DNA of 48,130 nucleotides. It comes from Marmoricola sp. GTDB taxonomy: Bacteria > Actinomycetota > Actinomycetes > Propionibacteriales > Nocardioidaceae. Where the stretch lies: assembly GCF_025965215.1 (NCBI RefSeq), contig NZ_JAOPXI010000185.1, positions 1 to 48,130 on the forward strand, given 5' to 3'. Position 1 is the stretch's first letter, and every line of letters starts with the position of its first letter. Shown in pieces: positions 37,497-46,090 of this stretch. Both the position numbers and the translations under genes were made by a program. A model generated the notes under the pieces. That model saw only the letters and a program-made list of their open reading frames with translations. It did not search any database and was not told the origin of the DNA.

Positions 37497-38201
37497 GTGC
37501 CCTGGTCCCGTCGCGCTGCGAACCGCCTGATCCACGCCGCCCGCGCCTGGGTGCAGCGAGCCGGCGCGATCACCCCGGGGACCGACCTGGCCAGGACGTT
37601 CGGGACCTTCGGTCCACGCAGCCTGATCTCGTACCCGCTGGCGACGCTGTACGGCGCCGGGTCGATCCATCTCGGCGAGGACACGCTGGTCGGTCCGCAC
37701 AGCGTGCTCAGCGTCGGGTACTCACCGACCGAGCCGTCGCTGCCCCAGCGCGGCCTGGTGATCGGTGACCGGTGCGTGATCGGCGCCCGCGCGACGATCA
37801 CGGCTCACGCCTCGATCACGATCGGCGACGACGTCTGGCTCGGCCAGAACGTCTTCATCTCCGACGCCAGTCACGGCTACCAGGATCCCGAGACCCCGAT
37901 CGGCCTCCAGCTCGCGGACCAACAGCCGGTCTCGATCGGCGCCGGCTCGTGGATCGGGCACGGCGCGATCATCCTGCCCGGGTCGACGATCGGTCGGCAG
38001 GTGGTCGTCGGTGCGGGATCCGTGGTCCGCGGCGCCATCGAGGACCATGCTGTCGTGGCTGGAGTGCCGGCCAAGGTCGTACGTCGGCTGGAGCCCGGAG
38101 TGGGATGGGTGTCCACGAGCGGGTCGGGCGACGTCCGTCCTTCGTGGACGAGCGACGAGGTCGCCGCGATGCTCGCTGGGGACGACACCCGCTCGACGTG
38201 A
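37497..38201 (+). CDS. Left-handed beta-helix acyltransferase
   Basis: A 234-residue hexapeptide-repeat transferase. Repeats such as IGDRCVIGARATITAHASITIGDDVW build the left-handed beta helix. ISDASHGYQDPETPIG contains the catalytic His of acetyltransferases of the NodL/LacA/WbbJ type. VVAGVPAKVVRRLEPG is the classic closing motif. The acceptor is probably a sugar or cell-envelope precursor, but nothing adjacent identifies it. GTG 37497 follows a leaderless promoter box. Confidence 0.87.
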   Translation: MPWSRRAANRLIHAARAWVQRAGAITPGTDLARTFGTFGPRSLISYPLATLYGAGSIHLGEDTLVGPHSVLSVGYSPTEPSLPQRGLVIGDRCVIGARATITAHASITIGDDVWLGQNVFISDASHGYQDPETPIGLQLADQQPVSIGAGSWIGHGAIILPGSTIGRQVVVGAGSVVRGAIEDHAVVAGVPAKVVRRLEPGVGWVSTSGSGDVRPSWTSDEVAAMLAGDDTRST

Positions 38202-38272
38202 TCCACGTCCTTGCGCTCCGCGGGTCGCAGATGGCACTGTTCGCCGACCGATCCAGCCTGCCGAGGAGAATC

Positions 38273-38701
38273 ATGGCCACCAGCTCTGCGACCGCGACCG
38301 CCACGGTCCAGCGTCCTGTCGAGCACGTGTGGGCGGTCCTCGCCGACCACGAAGGCATGTCCACGTGGGGTCCGGGACTGACGGTGACCCTGGTGACCGA
38401 AGGTGCCCCGGACCGCAACGGACTCGGAGCTGTACGCCGGATCACTGCGCCCGGTCCGATGCCGGCGATCGTCGAGGAGGTCGTCGACTTCGAACCGGGA
38501 ACCCGCCTCGGCTACCGGGCGAGGTCGGGCGTCCCGTTCAAGAACTACCGCGGTGACGTCGTCCTGACCCCGACCTCTGCGGGTACCCGGATCGACTATG
38601 CGATCAGCCTCGACGAGCGCGTTCCGTTCGTCGAGAGGGGTGCGGCGGCCCTGGTCGCCCGCGTCCTGCTCAGCGCGTTCGTTCGTGCCTGCAACCGCTG
38701 A
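38273..38701 (+). CDS. SRPBCC (START-like) family protein
   Basis: A 142-residue protein with the polyketide-cyclase/START-like fold: TATVQRPVEHVWAVLADHEG, then WGPGL, VRRITAPGPMPAIVEEVV and GTRIDYAISLDER. The last part is a long amphipathic helix (AALVARVLLSAFVRACNR). Such proteins bind hydrophobic ligands; the ligand is unknown. AGGAGA (38264-38269) selects ATG 38273 over an in-frame ATG at 38231. Confidence 0.85.
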   Translation: MATSSATATATVQRPVEHVWAVLADHEGMSTWGPGLTVTLVTEGAPDRNGLGAVRRITAPGPMPAIVEEVVDFEPGTRLGYRARSGVPFKNYRGDVVLTPTSAGTRIDYAISLDERVPFVERGAAALVARVLLSAFVRACNR

Positions 38702-38718
38702 GCCGACACCGCGCCACG

Positions 38719-38724
38719 TAGTCT
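38719..38724 (+). promoter_or_regulatory. -10 box of rlmC
   Basis: TAGTCT lies nine bases before ATG 38734, predicting a leader of about three bases without a ribosome site. Confidence 0.4.
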
Positions 38725-38733
38725 GAGCGTCCG

Positions 38734-39855
38734 ATGGACTGCTCACACTTCGACGCCGGCCGCTGTCGTTCGTGCACCCTGCTGGCGACGCCGTACGAGG
38801 CCCAGCTCGCCGCCAAGCAGCAGCACTGCGTCGAGGCGCTCGGTGCGCGCACGGAGCTGACCTGGCTCACCCCGGTCGCCAGCATCGACGCCGGTTTCCG
38901 AAACAAGGCCAAGATGGTTGTGGCCGGAACCACCGATCACCCGACGCTCGGGATCCTCGGCCAGGACGGGGGCGTCGACCTGCGCGACTGCGGGCTTCAC
39001 GTGCCGGCGATCCAGGCAGCGCTCCCCGTGCTTGCGGCCTTCGTCACGCGCGCGAGCCTCCAGCCGTACGACGTGGCGAGGCGGTCCGGAGAGCTCAAGT
39101 TCGTGCTCGTGACCGCTTCTCCGGAAGACCGTTTGATGATCCGGTTGGTGACCCGGTCCCAGGAGCCGGTGACCCGGATCGCCAAGCACCTTCCGTGGCT
39201 GCTGGAGGCGCTTCCCGGGGCTGCTGTGGTCTCGGTCAACTTGCAACCCGAGCACAAGGCGGTGCTCGAAGGGGAGCGGGAGATCCTGCTCACCGAGGAG
39301 GAATCTCTCCCGATGGCCGTGAACGGCTTTCCGTTCCGCCTACGTCCGCAGAGCTTCTTCCAGACCAACACCGAGGTCGCTGCTGCGCTCTACCGGGAGG
39401 CGCAGAGCTGGGCCGGGGAATCGGATCCCCGGACCGTCTGGGACCTGTACTGCGGAGTCGGCGGCTTCGCGTTGCACCTTGCTGCTCCCGGTCGCACGAT
39501 CACGGGGATCGAATCGAGCATCGACGCGATCGCGAGCGCCAGGCAGGCTTCGACCGATGCGGGTCTGCCCGGCCTGACCTTCGAGCCGGGTGACGCAACG
39601 GCGTGGGCGGTCGCTGGTCAGCTGGTCCCGGACCTGCTCGTGGTGAACCCGCCTCGTCGGGGGATCGGCCCGGAGCTCGCCGACTGGTTGCAGGACTCGG
39701 GGGTTCGACGGGTCCTCTACTCGAGCTGCAACCCGGTATCGCTCGCGCGCGACCTCGCAGCCATGCCGGACCTGGTCCCGGAGCGGGGGCGCCTGTTCGA
39801 CATGTTCCCGCACACGGAGCACTCCGAAGTCCTGGTCCTCCTCACGCGGGCGTAG
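38734..39855 (+). CDS. rlmC: 23S rRNA (uracil-C5)-methyltransferase RlmC-like
   Basis: A 373-residue TrmA-family methyltransferase. An N-terminal iron-sulfur site has Cys3, Cys11, Cys14 and Cys86 (RDCGLH) and no TRAM domain, which points to RlmC (U747) rather than RlmD. SAM-binding motifs are WDLYCGVGGFALHLA and GIESS. VNPPRRGIGPEL and YSSCNP (catalytic Cys) follow. In many Gram-positives one RlmCD enzyme modifies two sites, so the exact target is inference. The 3' end overlaps the convergent MFS gene by 14 bases. Confidence 0.9.
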   Translation: MDCSHFDAGRCRSCTLLATPYEAQLAAKQQHCVEALGARTELTWLTPVASIDAGFRNKAKMVVAGTTDHPTLGILGQDGGVDLRDCGLHVPAIQAALPVLAAFVTRASLQPYDVARRSGELKFVLVTASPEDRLMIRLVTRSQEPVTRIAKHLPWLLEALPGAAVVSVNLQPEHKAVLEGEREILLTEEESLPMAVNGFPFRLRPQSFFQTNTEVAAALYREAQSWAGESDPRTVWDLYCGVGGFALHLAAPGRTITGIESSIDAIASARQASTDAGLPGLTFEPGDATAWAVAGQLVPDLLVVNPPRRGIGPELADWLQDSGVRRVLYSSCNPVSLARDLAAMPDLVPERGRLFDMFPHTEHSEVLVLLTRA

Positions 39856-41308
39856 GCGCGATCTCCTCGGCCAGCGGGTTCCTCGGCTCGGCGATCACGT
39901 GCTCGAGCAGCGCGAGGACCAGGATCCCGCCGACGATGCACATGCCGATCCCGACGCGGAACGAGAGCACGAAGCCATCGGTGAACGCCACCGCCTTCAC
40001 GGTGCCGGTCGCCATCGCGTGGTGCGCGTGCCGGATTGCCAACGTGGCCAGCGTCGCGAGTCCTAGCGCGCCGCCGATCTGCTGCATCGCGCTCTGGACG
40101 CCGGAGGCGAGCGATGAGTCCTGGCCGGTGACCTCGTGCAGCGAGGCGTTTCCGAAGGACGGGAAGCTGATCCCGGAGGACAGCCCGAGCACGATCATCC
40201 CGGGCATGATGTGGGTCCAGTACGACGTACCGACGCTGATCGTGCTGGTCAGGTAGAGGCCTATCGCGCATCCGAAGAACCCGGCCGCGAGCATGGGCTT
40301 GACCCCCAGCTTGGGCATCAGTGCTGTGCCCAGCCCGATCCCCGCGCCGATGCTGAAACCGAACGGCAGGTAGGACAGACCGCCCTTGAGCGGCGACCAC
40401 CCGAGCACCTGCTGCTCAAAGAGCGTCAGCAGGAAGAAGTAGGTGAAGAACGACGAGGAGAAGAACAGCGTCGTGAAGTTCGAGACGACGCGGGTGCGGT
40501 TGCGGAAGAACGACAGTGGGATCAGCGGTGCCTCGGACACCGACTCGATGAAGACCATGAGCCCGATCAGGCCCAGGCCGCCGAGCAGAGGCACCAGGAC
40601 GTTGGCCGATCCCCAGGCGTGGGTCGAGGCTTCGATCAGCCCGTCAACCACGGCGATCAGCCCGGCAGTCCCGGTCAGGGCACCCCAGTAGTCGGGCCGC
40701 CGCGAGCCTTGCGTCATGCGGCTCTCGGAGACGAGGCGCGGCACGATCAGCAGAGCCGCAACCGCCACCGGGATGTTGATCAGGAAGATCCAGCGCCAGG
40801 ACGCCAGATCGGTGAGGACACCGGAGATCACGGTGCCCGAAGTGCCACCGAGGCCGGCGATCCCGCCCCAGATGCCGAGCGCCTTCATGCGCTCCAGCGG
40901 GTCCGGGAAGAGAAGCGCGATCAAACCGAGCGACGCCGGAGCTGCGAGCGCCTCGCCGGCGCCCTGGACGAACCGGGACACGACGAGCATCGCCGGGTCC
41001 TGGGCGAGTCCGCAGGTCGCGGACGCCAGGGCGAACAGGGCGACACCGATCAGGAACAGGAGGCGGCGCCCGAACACGTCCGCGAGGCGTCCACCGAGCA
41101 GCAGCAGACCTCCGGCCATCAGCACGTAGCCGTTGACGACCCAGGACAGGCCGCTCTCGGAGAAACCGAGGTCCTTCTGGATGTGCGGAAGCGCGACGTT
41201 CACGACCGTGACGTCGTGGATCAGCATGAACTGGATCAGGCCGAGCACGGCCAGGGCCTTCCAGCGACGCGGGTCGGCAACAGCGGGGGTGGCGGACTGC
41301 TCACTCAT
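39842..41308 (-). CDS. MFS drug:H+ antiporter, DHA2 (14-helix) family
   Basis: A 488-residue transporter with about 14 hydrophobic helices. Motif A-type GGRLADVFGRR lies between helices 2 and 3. Motif D1-like VVNVALPHIQKDLGFS and motif C-type GIWGGIAGLGGTSGTVISG are typical of EmrB/QacA exporters. ATG 41308 is preferred; the frame extends 25 codons further 5' without signal or family similarity. No TetR or MarR regulator is adjacent. It probably exports hydrophobic toxic compounds, but the substrate is unknown. Confidence 0.9.
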   Translation of the reverse strand: MSEQSATPAVADPRRWKALAVLGLIQFMLIHDVTVVNVALPHIQKDLGFSESGLSWVVNGYVLMAGGLLLLGGRLADVFGRRLLFLIGVALFALASATCGLAQDPAMLVVSRFVQGAGEALAAPASLGLIALLFPDPLERMKALGIWGGIAGLGGTSGTVISGVLTDLASWRWIFLINIPVAVAALLIVPRLVSESRMTQGSRRPDYWGALTGTAGLIAVVDGLIEASTHAWGSANVLVPLLGGLGLIGLMVFIESVSEAPLIPLSFFRNRTRVVSNFTTLFFSSSFFTYFFLLTLFEQQVLGWSPLKGGLSYLPFGFSIGAGIGLGTALMPKLGVKPMLAAGFFGCAIGLYLTSTISVGTSYWTHIMPGMIVLGLSSGISFPSFGNASLHEVTGQDSSLASGVQSAMQQIGGALGLATLATLAIRHAHHAMATGTVKAVAFTDGFVLSFRVGIGMCIVGGILVLALLEHVIAEPRNPLAEEIAPTPA

Positions 41309-41395
41309 GCTGCGAGGCTCCCACAAGGCACCGACATTCATCGATACCTTCGGCGCACGAGCTGGAGGAGGGGTCTCGGCCACGCTGCCCGCGCG

Positions 41396-42661
41396 TCAGT
41401 GCGAGAAGTGCTCGATGACCTGGACCTGGAGCTCGCCGACCAGGCCGCCGAGGATGGCGCCGGTCGCGATCATCATGACTTCGTCGTCCTTGAACACCGG
41501 GCGCAGAATCGACTCGTACTGCTCGGTGTCGAGCTCACCCATCTTCTCGATGATCGTGTTCTCGATGTCCAGGGTCCTCGTCGCGTACTCGCCGGCCAGT
41601 GCCAAGGTGTCCGGGAGCCGAGCGATCATCACCGCCACCAGCGATTCCTTCATCTCCCGGTAGCGCCTCGTGCCCACCGCCAGGACGACCAGCGGTCGGG
41701 CGAAGCCAGTCTGCTCGTCGATGGCTCTCGAGACCTCACGCTGCAGGGTGTCGAAGAGCTTGTCCGCAGTCGGCCCGTTGAGGATGCCCTCGAAGAGGAC
41801 GTCCGGAGCGAAGAGGTCCTGGGCGAGGATCCGCGCGTAGTCCCGGGTGATCTGCTCGCGCTGTTGGTGCAGCAGGCCCTGGAACGTGATGAACCCGAAG
41901 TACTTGGTGGGTAGGTGCGGCCGGAACAGCATCGTCAGCGCCAACCAGTCGGACAGGAAACCGACCCCGAAGCCGAAGACCGGCATGATCCAGACGTTGT
42001 GGATGAAGCCCCAGGCCAGCATCTGGACGAGTCCGATGACGAAGCCGAACCAGATGCCGCTGCGACGGACGAAGGCCATCGCGCGGCCGCCGATCGCCTT
42101 CATCAGGTCGTTGAGCTGTTCCTTGTTCTTCACCAGCGTCGTGACGGTGAGGTACTTCAGGTCGACGTACCGGCTCAGGTCCGACTTCATCTCCGCGAGC
42201 AGCCGGTCGACGATCACCGGGGCCTGGGCGTGGATCCGGTTGAGCAGGGCATGGCGGCCCGCCTCCGGCAGCGCGTCCCACAGGCCGGGCCGGATCTGCT
42301 CGGCCACCTCGCGGGCGATCTCGTCGACGGTGCCCTCCAGCGGGCCGCGCAGCTCCTCGAGCGCCTGCTGGGCATCGAACTTGTCAAGCAGGTCCTCCGG
42401 CTTGAGCAGCTTGGCGGTCAGGATGTCGATCGTGGTCGAGGCAACCTTCCCGGCGCGTCGCGGGACGATGCCCTGCCAGCCGAACCAGCCGATCCCGCGG
42501 AACTCCAGCGGTCGGTAGAGCATCTGGAGGAACAGGAGCTTGGTGGTGTAGCCGACGAAGGCCGCCACGAACGGCATCGAGAGGTAGATCGCCCAGTTGT
42601 CACCGAAGTCATGGCGCAGCTGCGACCAGGACTGGACCAGGGGGACCAGACCGGCGCTCAC
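41396..42661 (-). CDS. DUF445 family membrane protein
   Basis: A 421-residue protein of the DUF445 family. A hydrophobic segment near residues 24-40 (IYLSMPFVAAFVGYTTKLLF) is followed by MLYRPLEFRGIGWFGWQGIVPRR, the signature of the family. A central helix pair (GFVIGLVQMLAWGFIHNVW and MPVFGFGVGFLSDWLALTML) and a second MLFRP repeat give an internal duplication. The C-terminus has another hydrophobic stretch. Function is unknown; some relatives are linked to envelope organisation. GTG 42661 overlaps the stop of the Abi-alpha gene, so the two are one operon. Confidence 0.85.
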   Translation of the reverse strand: MSAGLVPLVQSWSQLRHDFGDNWAIYLSMPFVAAFVGYTTKLLFLQMLYRPLEFRGIGWFGWQGIVPRRAGKVASTTIDILTAKLLKPEDLLDKFDAQQALEELRGPLEGTVDEIAREVAEQIRPGLWDALPEAGRHALLNRIHAQAPVIVDRLLAEMKSDLSRYVDLKYLTVTTLVKNKEQLNDLMKAIGGRAMAFVRRSGIWFGFVIGLVQMLAWGFIHNVWIMPVFGFGVGFLSDWLALTMLFRPHLPTKYFGFITFQGLLHQQREQITRDYARILAQDLFAPDVLFEGILNGPTADKLFDTLQREVSRAIDEQTGFARPLVVLAVGTRRYREMKESLVAVMIARLPDTLALAGEYATRTLDIENTIIEKMGELDTEQYESILRPVFKDDEVMMIATGAILGGLVGELQVQVIEHFSH

Positions 42662-43293
42662 GCGTCAGGCCCCATGGCGGCTTCCCAGAGCGCCAGCCCC
42701 AGCGCCGAGAGCCGGACCGTACGTCGCACGACGCGTGCCGGCACCGGACCCAGCGACCCGCGACGGATCGCGGCCAGGACATCGGTGTCGGCAAGCAGGA
42801 TCTGGTACTCGTCCTTCAAGGCGTCGTCCTCGGGACCCGGCTCGAGCAGGCCGAGTGAGATCAGGTGTCCGACGTAGGTGGGGGTCAGGTGGGGGAGTGC
42901 GACGTTGGCCGTTCGCCCGACCAAGGACGCGTTCTCGATCAAGGACTCGCCGAGCAGGCCAGCACGGGTCAGGGCGTGCACGCTCACCATCGGCGAGACA
43001 CTGCCGTCGGACAGGGCGCCGATCATCCGGGCCTCGTCCGGCACGATCTGGTCGAGGATCCGGTGGAACAGCTCTTCGGTTCCCGATGTCGTGCTCTGCT
43101 CCAGGGCGCGCGAGAGCAACGCCTGCATCTTGGTGTCCAGACCCCTGGTGCTGGCCGCGCGTGACGGGTCAGAGGTCGGCTGTGGCGCGGCCGGTGGCTT
43201 CCCGGTGAGCCCGTCGACGAAAGCACCCGCGATCTGGCGCACGGCACCAGCCGCAGCGTGCCACAGGTCGAACGGGTCCAGGGGCGCACTCAC
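42658..43293 (-). CDS. Abi-alpha (DUF4393)-like protein
   Basis: A 211-residue soluble protein. Residues 55-180 carry the pattern of the abortive-infection alpha family: FHRILDQIVPDEARMIGALS, VSVHALTRAG, SLVGRTANVALPH and YVGHLISLGLLEPGP. The N-terminal 50 residues are Ala/Pro-rich. The name comes from a distant lactococcal phage-resistance protein; an antiphage role here is not shown. GTG 43293 follows a leaderless promoter box, and the gene overlaps the DUF445 gene by four bases. Confidence 0.75.
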   Translation of the reverse strand: MSAPLDPFDLWHAAAGAVRQIAGAFVDGLTGKPPAAPQPTSDPSRAASTRGLDTKMQALLSRALEQSTTSGTEELFHRILDQIVPDEARMIGALSDGSVSPMVSVHALTRAGLLGESLIENASLVGRTANVALPHLTPTYVGHLISLGLLEPGPEDDALKDEYQILLADTDVLAAIRRGSLGPVPARVVRRTVRLSALGLALWEAAMGPDA

Positions 43294-43299
43294 GCAGCG

Positions 43300-43305
43300 A
43301 AGTTA
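43300..43305 (-). promoter_or_regulatory. Leaderless -10 box of the Abi-alpha/DUF445 operon
   Basis: On the minus strand, TAACTT ends exactly six bases before GTG 43293. No ribosome site is present. Confidence 0.45.
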
Positions 43306-43354
43306 CCGTGACGCATGCCGCTGTGGCACGGCGTCTCAGTCGGAGCCGCACGGA

Positions 43355-43360
43355 TAGGGT
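43355..43360 (+). promoter_or_regulatory. -10 box of the phosphatidyltransferase operon
   Basis: TAGGGT in GGATAGGGTTG lies nine bases before ATG 43370, predicting a leader of about three bases. It is divergent from the Abi-alpha promoter 50 bases away. Confidence 0.45.
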
Positions 43361-43369
43361 TGCCCCGAG

Positions 43370-44041
43370 ATGAGCGACTTCAGGGGTCCCCGGACTATCG
43401 GGCGTGGCGGTGCGAGTACACGCCAGGTCTGGACCCTGCCCAACGGTGTCAGCTTCCTGCGCCTGCTCGGCGTGCCACTGTTCCTGTGGCTGGTGCTCGG
43501 CCCGAAGGCCGATGTCGCCGCGCTGATCGTCCTGATGGCCTCGGGCGTGACTGACTGGCTCGACGGGTACCTGGCGCGACGACTCAACCAGACCTCCAAG
43601 CTCGGCGAGATCCTCGACCCGGTCGTCGACCGGCTCTACATCCTGGCCGTGGTGATCGGCCTGGCCTTCCGGGACATCATCCCGTGGTGGGTTGCTGTCA
43701 TTCTTCCCGCCCGAGATGCCTTCCTCTGGCTGCTCGTTCCGTTCCTGCGCACCCGTGGCTACAGCGCACTCCCGGTGCACTTCCTCGGCAAGGCAGCCAC
43801 CTTCAACCTGCTCTACGCCTTCCCGCTGCTCTTCATCGGCGACGGGCCGAACTCGATCGCGACGCTCGGAAAGGTCTTCGGCTGGGCCTTCGCCATCTGG
43901 GGGATCGGCCTGTACTGGTGGGCCGGCGTGCTCTACGCCTGGCAGGTGCGCAAGCTGCTTGCCGACCGGGACCGACGGGCGCCCGACCTGCCGATCAAGC
44001 CGGCGACGCCCGGTTCCGGGGCCGGCCCAGGGAGTACCTGA
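43370..44041 (+). CDS. pgsA2: CDP-alcohol phosphatidyltransferase
   Basis: A 223-residue membrane enzyme with about five to six helices. The full CDP-alcohol motif is present: Asp62, Asp65-Gly66, Ala69-Arg70, Gly79, Asp83 and Asp87 (D-x2-DG-x2-AR-x8-G-x3-D-x3-D). It sits in the position of Rv1822, called PgsA2, upstream of the DUF881 genes. The alcohol used is not certain: glycerol-3-phosphate, or diacylglycerol-linked substrates in other branches. Its C-terminal 25 residues are Pro/Gly-rich. Confidence 0.88.
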   Translation: MSDFRGPRTIGRGGASTRQVWTLPNGVSFLRLLGVPLFLWLVLGPKADVAALIVLMASGVTDWLDGYLARRLNQTSKLGEILDPVVDRLYILAVVIGLAFRDIIPWWVAVILPARDAFLWLLVPFLRTRGYSALPVHFLGKAATFNLLYAFPLLFIGDGPNSIATLGKVFGWAFAIWGIGLYWWAGVLYAWQVRKLLADRDRRAPDLPIKPATPGSGAGPGST

Positions 44042-44044
44042 GCC

Positions 44045-44905
44045 ATGGCCAGCGAGACCGGGGCCGGACGGGTCCTGCCAGAGCGGGTCACGATGGGGCT
44101 GCTGCCCTATCTGAACGCGCACGCCCTGGACGAGGACTACGAACAAGCAGCCGCGCGGCGGGCACGCAGCGGCGTCGAGCATGTACGACGCGTGGGTCGC
44201 GGTGGCGCGCTGATGCTCGCGGTCTTCGCGGTCCTGGCCATCACCGCCGCGGTGCAGACCTCGCGCAACAGCACGACCGACGAGAGCGAGCGCCAGAGCC
44301 TGATCGCCCAGCTCAAGGAACGCACCGCCACTGTCGCTGTCGAACGACACACGATCTCGGCACTCACGGCTTCGAACGCCAGGCTCGAGGCCTCCCTGCT
44401 GCGCTCCAGCGCGGACTCGAGCGGCGTGTTCGCGAACCTGAACCTGCTCGGTCTGCGCAGCGGGATCACCCCCGCCCACGGCCCCGGGGTGCAGGTCACG
44501 GTCGATGACGCGGTGAACGCACCGAGTGACCGGAACAAGGTCCTGGACACGGACATGCAGAAGCTGGTCAACGGGCTGTGGCAGGCAGGCGCAGAGGCGA
44601 TCTCGATCAACGGCGAGCGCCTGACGGCACTCTCACCGATCCGGCATGCCGGGAGCGCGATCACGGTGAACTTCACCTCGCTGCGCCGTCCCTACGTGAT
44701 CCTGGCGATCGGCAACCCCGATACGCTGCCGTCCAGGTTCGCGAACACCAGCAGCGGGCAGGCATGGTTGGATCTGCAGCAACAGGTCGGGCTCAGGTTC
44801 GCCATGCGGACCGAGTCCTCGATGAGCCTTCCGGGTGCCGACGTCCCCGACCTTCGCTTCGTGACGTCGATGCAGAACCCGCCGAACGGAAAGGGAATCG
44901 GTTGA
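44045..44905 (+). CDS. DUF881 membrane-anchored protein (first copy)
   Basis: A 286-residue protein. One transmembrane helix (about 54-72, ALMLAVFAVLAITAAV) is followed by a coiled-coil stretch (about 75-120) and a DUF881 domain (GPGVQVTVDDA, LVNGLWQAGAEAISINGERL, PYVILAIGNPDTLPSRF). DUF881 genes flank a small basic protein near pgsA and gcvH in many actinobacteria and resemble the Bacillus YlxW/YlxX proteins of the division cluster. A division or envelope role is likely but not shown. The stop overlaps the next start as TTGA. Confidence 0.87.
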   Translation: MASETGAGRVLPERVTMGLLPYLNAHALDEDYEQAAARRARSGVEHVRRVGRGGALMLAVFAVLAITAAVQTSRNSTTDESERQSLIAQLKERTATVAVERHTISALTASNARLEASLLRSSADSSGVFANLNLLGLRSGITPAHGPGVQVTVDDAVNAPSDRNKVLDTDMQKLVNGLWQAGAEAISINGERLTALSPIRHAGSAITVNFTSLRRPYVILAIGNPDTLPSRFANTSSGQAWLDLQQQVGLRFAMRTESSMSLPGADVPDLRFVTSMQNPPNGKGIG

Positions 44906-45234
44906 TCGCCATCATCGGTCTGCTCCTCGGGATCGGACTCGGCCTGTTCCTGAAGCCGAACGTGCCGCTCGGCCTCGAGCCGTACCTGCCGATCGCAGTG
45001 GTCGCCGCTCTCGATGCCGTGTTCGGCGCGCTGCGCGCATTCCTGGACGGCTTCTTCGACGACAAGGTCTTCGTGATCTCGTTCATCAGCAACGTCTTCA
45101 TCGCCGCGCTGATCGTGTTCCTCGGCGACAAGCTCGGCGTCGGGGCACAGCTGTCCACCGGCGTCATCGTCGTGCTGGGCATCCGGATCTTCGCCAACGT
45201 CGCCGCGATCCGCCGGCACATCTTCCACGCATGA
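44902..45234 (+). CDS. sbp: Small basic protein, DUF1290
   Basis: A 110-residue membrane protein with three hydrophobic helices: IIGLLLGIGLGLFL, YLPIAVVAALDAVFGALRA and FISNVFIAALIVFLGDKLG, then VIVVLGIRIFANVAAIRRH. It matches the small basic protein family that in Bacillus lies beside ylxW. TTG 44902 is chosen because it overlaps the DUF881 stop and GGAAAGGGA precedes it by five bases; longer in-frame starts lie wholly within the DUF881 gene. It has an ATGA overlap with the second DUF881 gene. Confidence 0.88.
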   Translation: MIAIIGLLLGIGLGLFLKPNVPLGLEPYLPIAVVAALDAVFGALRAFLDGFFDDKVFVISFISNVFIAALIVFLGDKLGVGAQLSTGVIVVLGIRIFANVAAIRRHIFHA

Positions 45235-46031
45235 CGTCCGACAAGCACGGTGCCGACGAGGAGCTTCTCGTCGATCCGGCTGCGGCCGAACCCGGTGTGA
45301 CCTCTGTCGAACCGTCCGCCCGCCAGCGTCTGCAGCGTGCGCTGGTGCATCCCGGGCGCGGACAGGTCACCGCAGCGGTCTTGTTGGTGATCCTCGGTGC
45401 CGCGGCAGTGACCCAGGTACGGATCGCGGGCACTGATGACAACTATGCCGGAATGCGGCAGTCCGACCTGGTCCAGGCACTCTCGGGCCTGCAGGCGGAG
45501 TCGCTGCGCAACGAGCAGGACATCCACCAGCTCGAGGTGACGCGGGACTCGTTGCGCAACAACAACGACAGGACCGCAGCCGCGCTCAAGCAGGCCCGCG
45601 ACGAGCTCGCGTCGCTCGGCGTCCTTGCCGGCACCCTTCCGGCCAGCGGGCCCGGCGTACGGATCACGGTGACCGTACCGGCGTCCCGGATCAGCCTGAA
45701 CTTCCTGCTCGACGGCATCGAGGAGCTGCGCGATGCCGGCGCCGAGGCGATGGAGATCAACGACTCCGTCCGGGTGGTGGCCCAGACCTCGTTCGAAGCA
45801 GCCGACGGCGGCATCAGCGTCGACGGACAGCTGGTCACCGTCCCGTTCGTCATCGACGCGATCGGAGACCCGCAGGGCCTCGCCACCGCCTTGCGCTTCC
45901 CGGGCGGTTTCGTCGACGACCTGGCTCTTGACGGGGGCAAGGTCACCATCAAGCAGAGCCAGCACATCGAGGTCACCACCCTGCGCAACCCGCTCAAGCC
46001 CCGGTACGCCGTGCCGACCCAGCCGCACTGA
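45231..46031 (+). CDS. DUF881 membrane-anchored protein (second copy)
   Basis: A 266-residue paralogue of the first DUF881 protein. A cytoplasmic acidic head of about 45 residues leads to a membrane helix (TAAVLLVILGAAAVTQV), a coiled coil (LSGLQAESLRNEQDIHQLEV) and the DUF881 domain (GPGVRITVTVP, GIEELRDAGAEAMEINDSVR, PFVIDAIGDPQGLATAL). The pgsA2-DUF881-sbp-DUF881-gcvH order equals Rv1822-Rv1826. The two copies probably act as a membrane complex with the small basic protein (inference). Confidence 0.87.
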   Translation: MTSDKHGADEELLVDPAAAEPGVTSVEPSARQRLQRALVHPGRGQVTAAVLLVILGAAAVTQVRIAGTDDNYAGMRQSDLVQALSGLQAESLRNEQDIHQLEVTRDSLRNNNDRTAAALKQARDELASLGVLAGTLPASGPGVRITVTVPASRISLNFLLDGIEELRDAGAEAMEINDSVRVVAQTSFEAADGGISVDGQLVTVPFVIDAIGDPQGLATALRFPGGFVDDLALDGGKVTIKQSQHIEVTTLRNPLKPRYAVPTQPH

Positions 46032-46041
46032 GCGCGGACGA

Positions 46042-46086
46042 TAGGTTTGTCCCCAGCAGCACCATCGACGACCAGCACCCGAGGAG
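46042..46086 (+). promoter_or_regulatory. gcvH promoter and ribosome site
   Basis: TAGGTT (46042-46047) is a -10-like box predicting a start near 46054. AGGAG (46082-46086) is the ribosome site, four bases before GTG 46091. So gcvH can be expressed apart from the membrane genes upstream. Confidence 0.45.
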
Positions 46087-46090
46087 CAGC

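Noticed and set aside
39842-39855. The 14-base tail-to-tail overlap of rlmC and the MFS gene as a sign of a frameshift
   Set aside because: Both C-termini look complete for their families; short convergent overlaps are normal in compact genomes.
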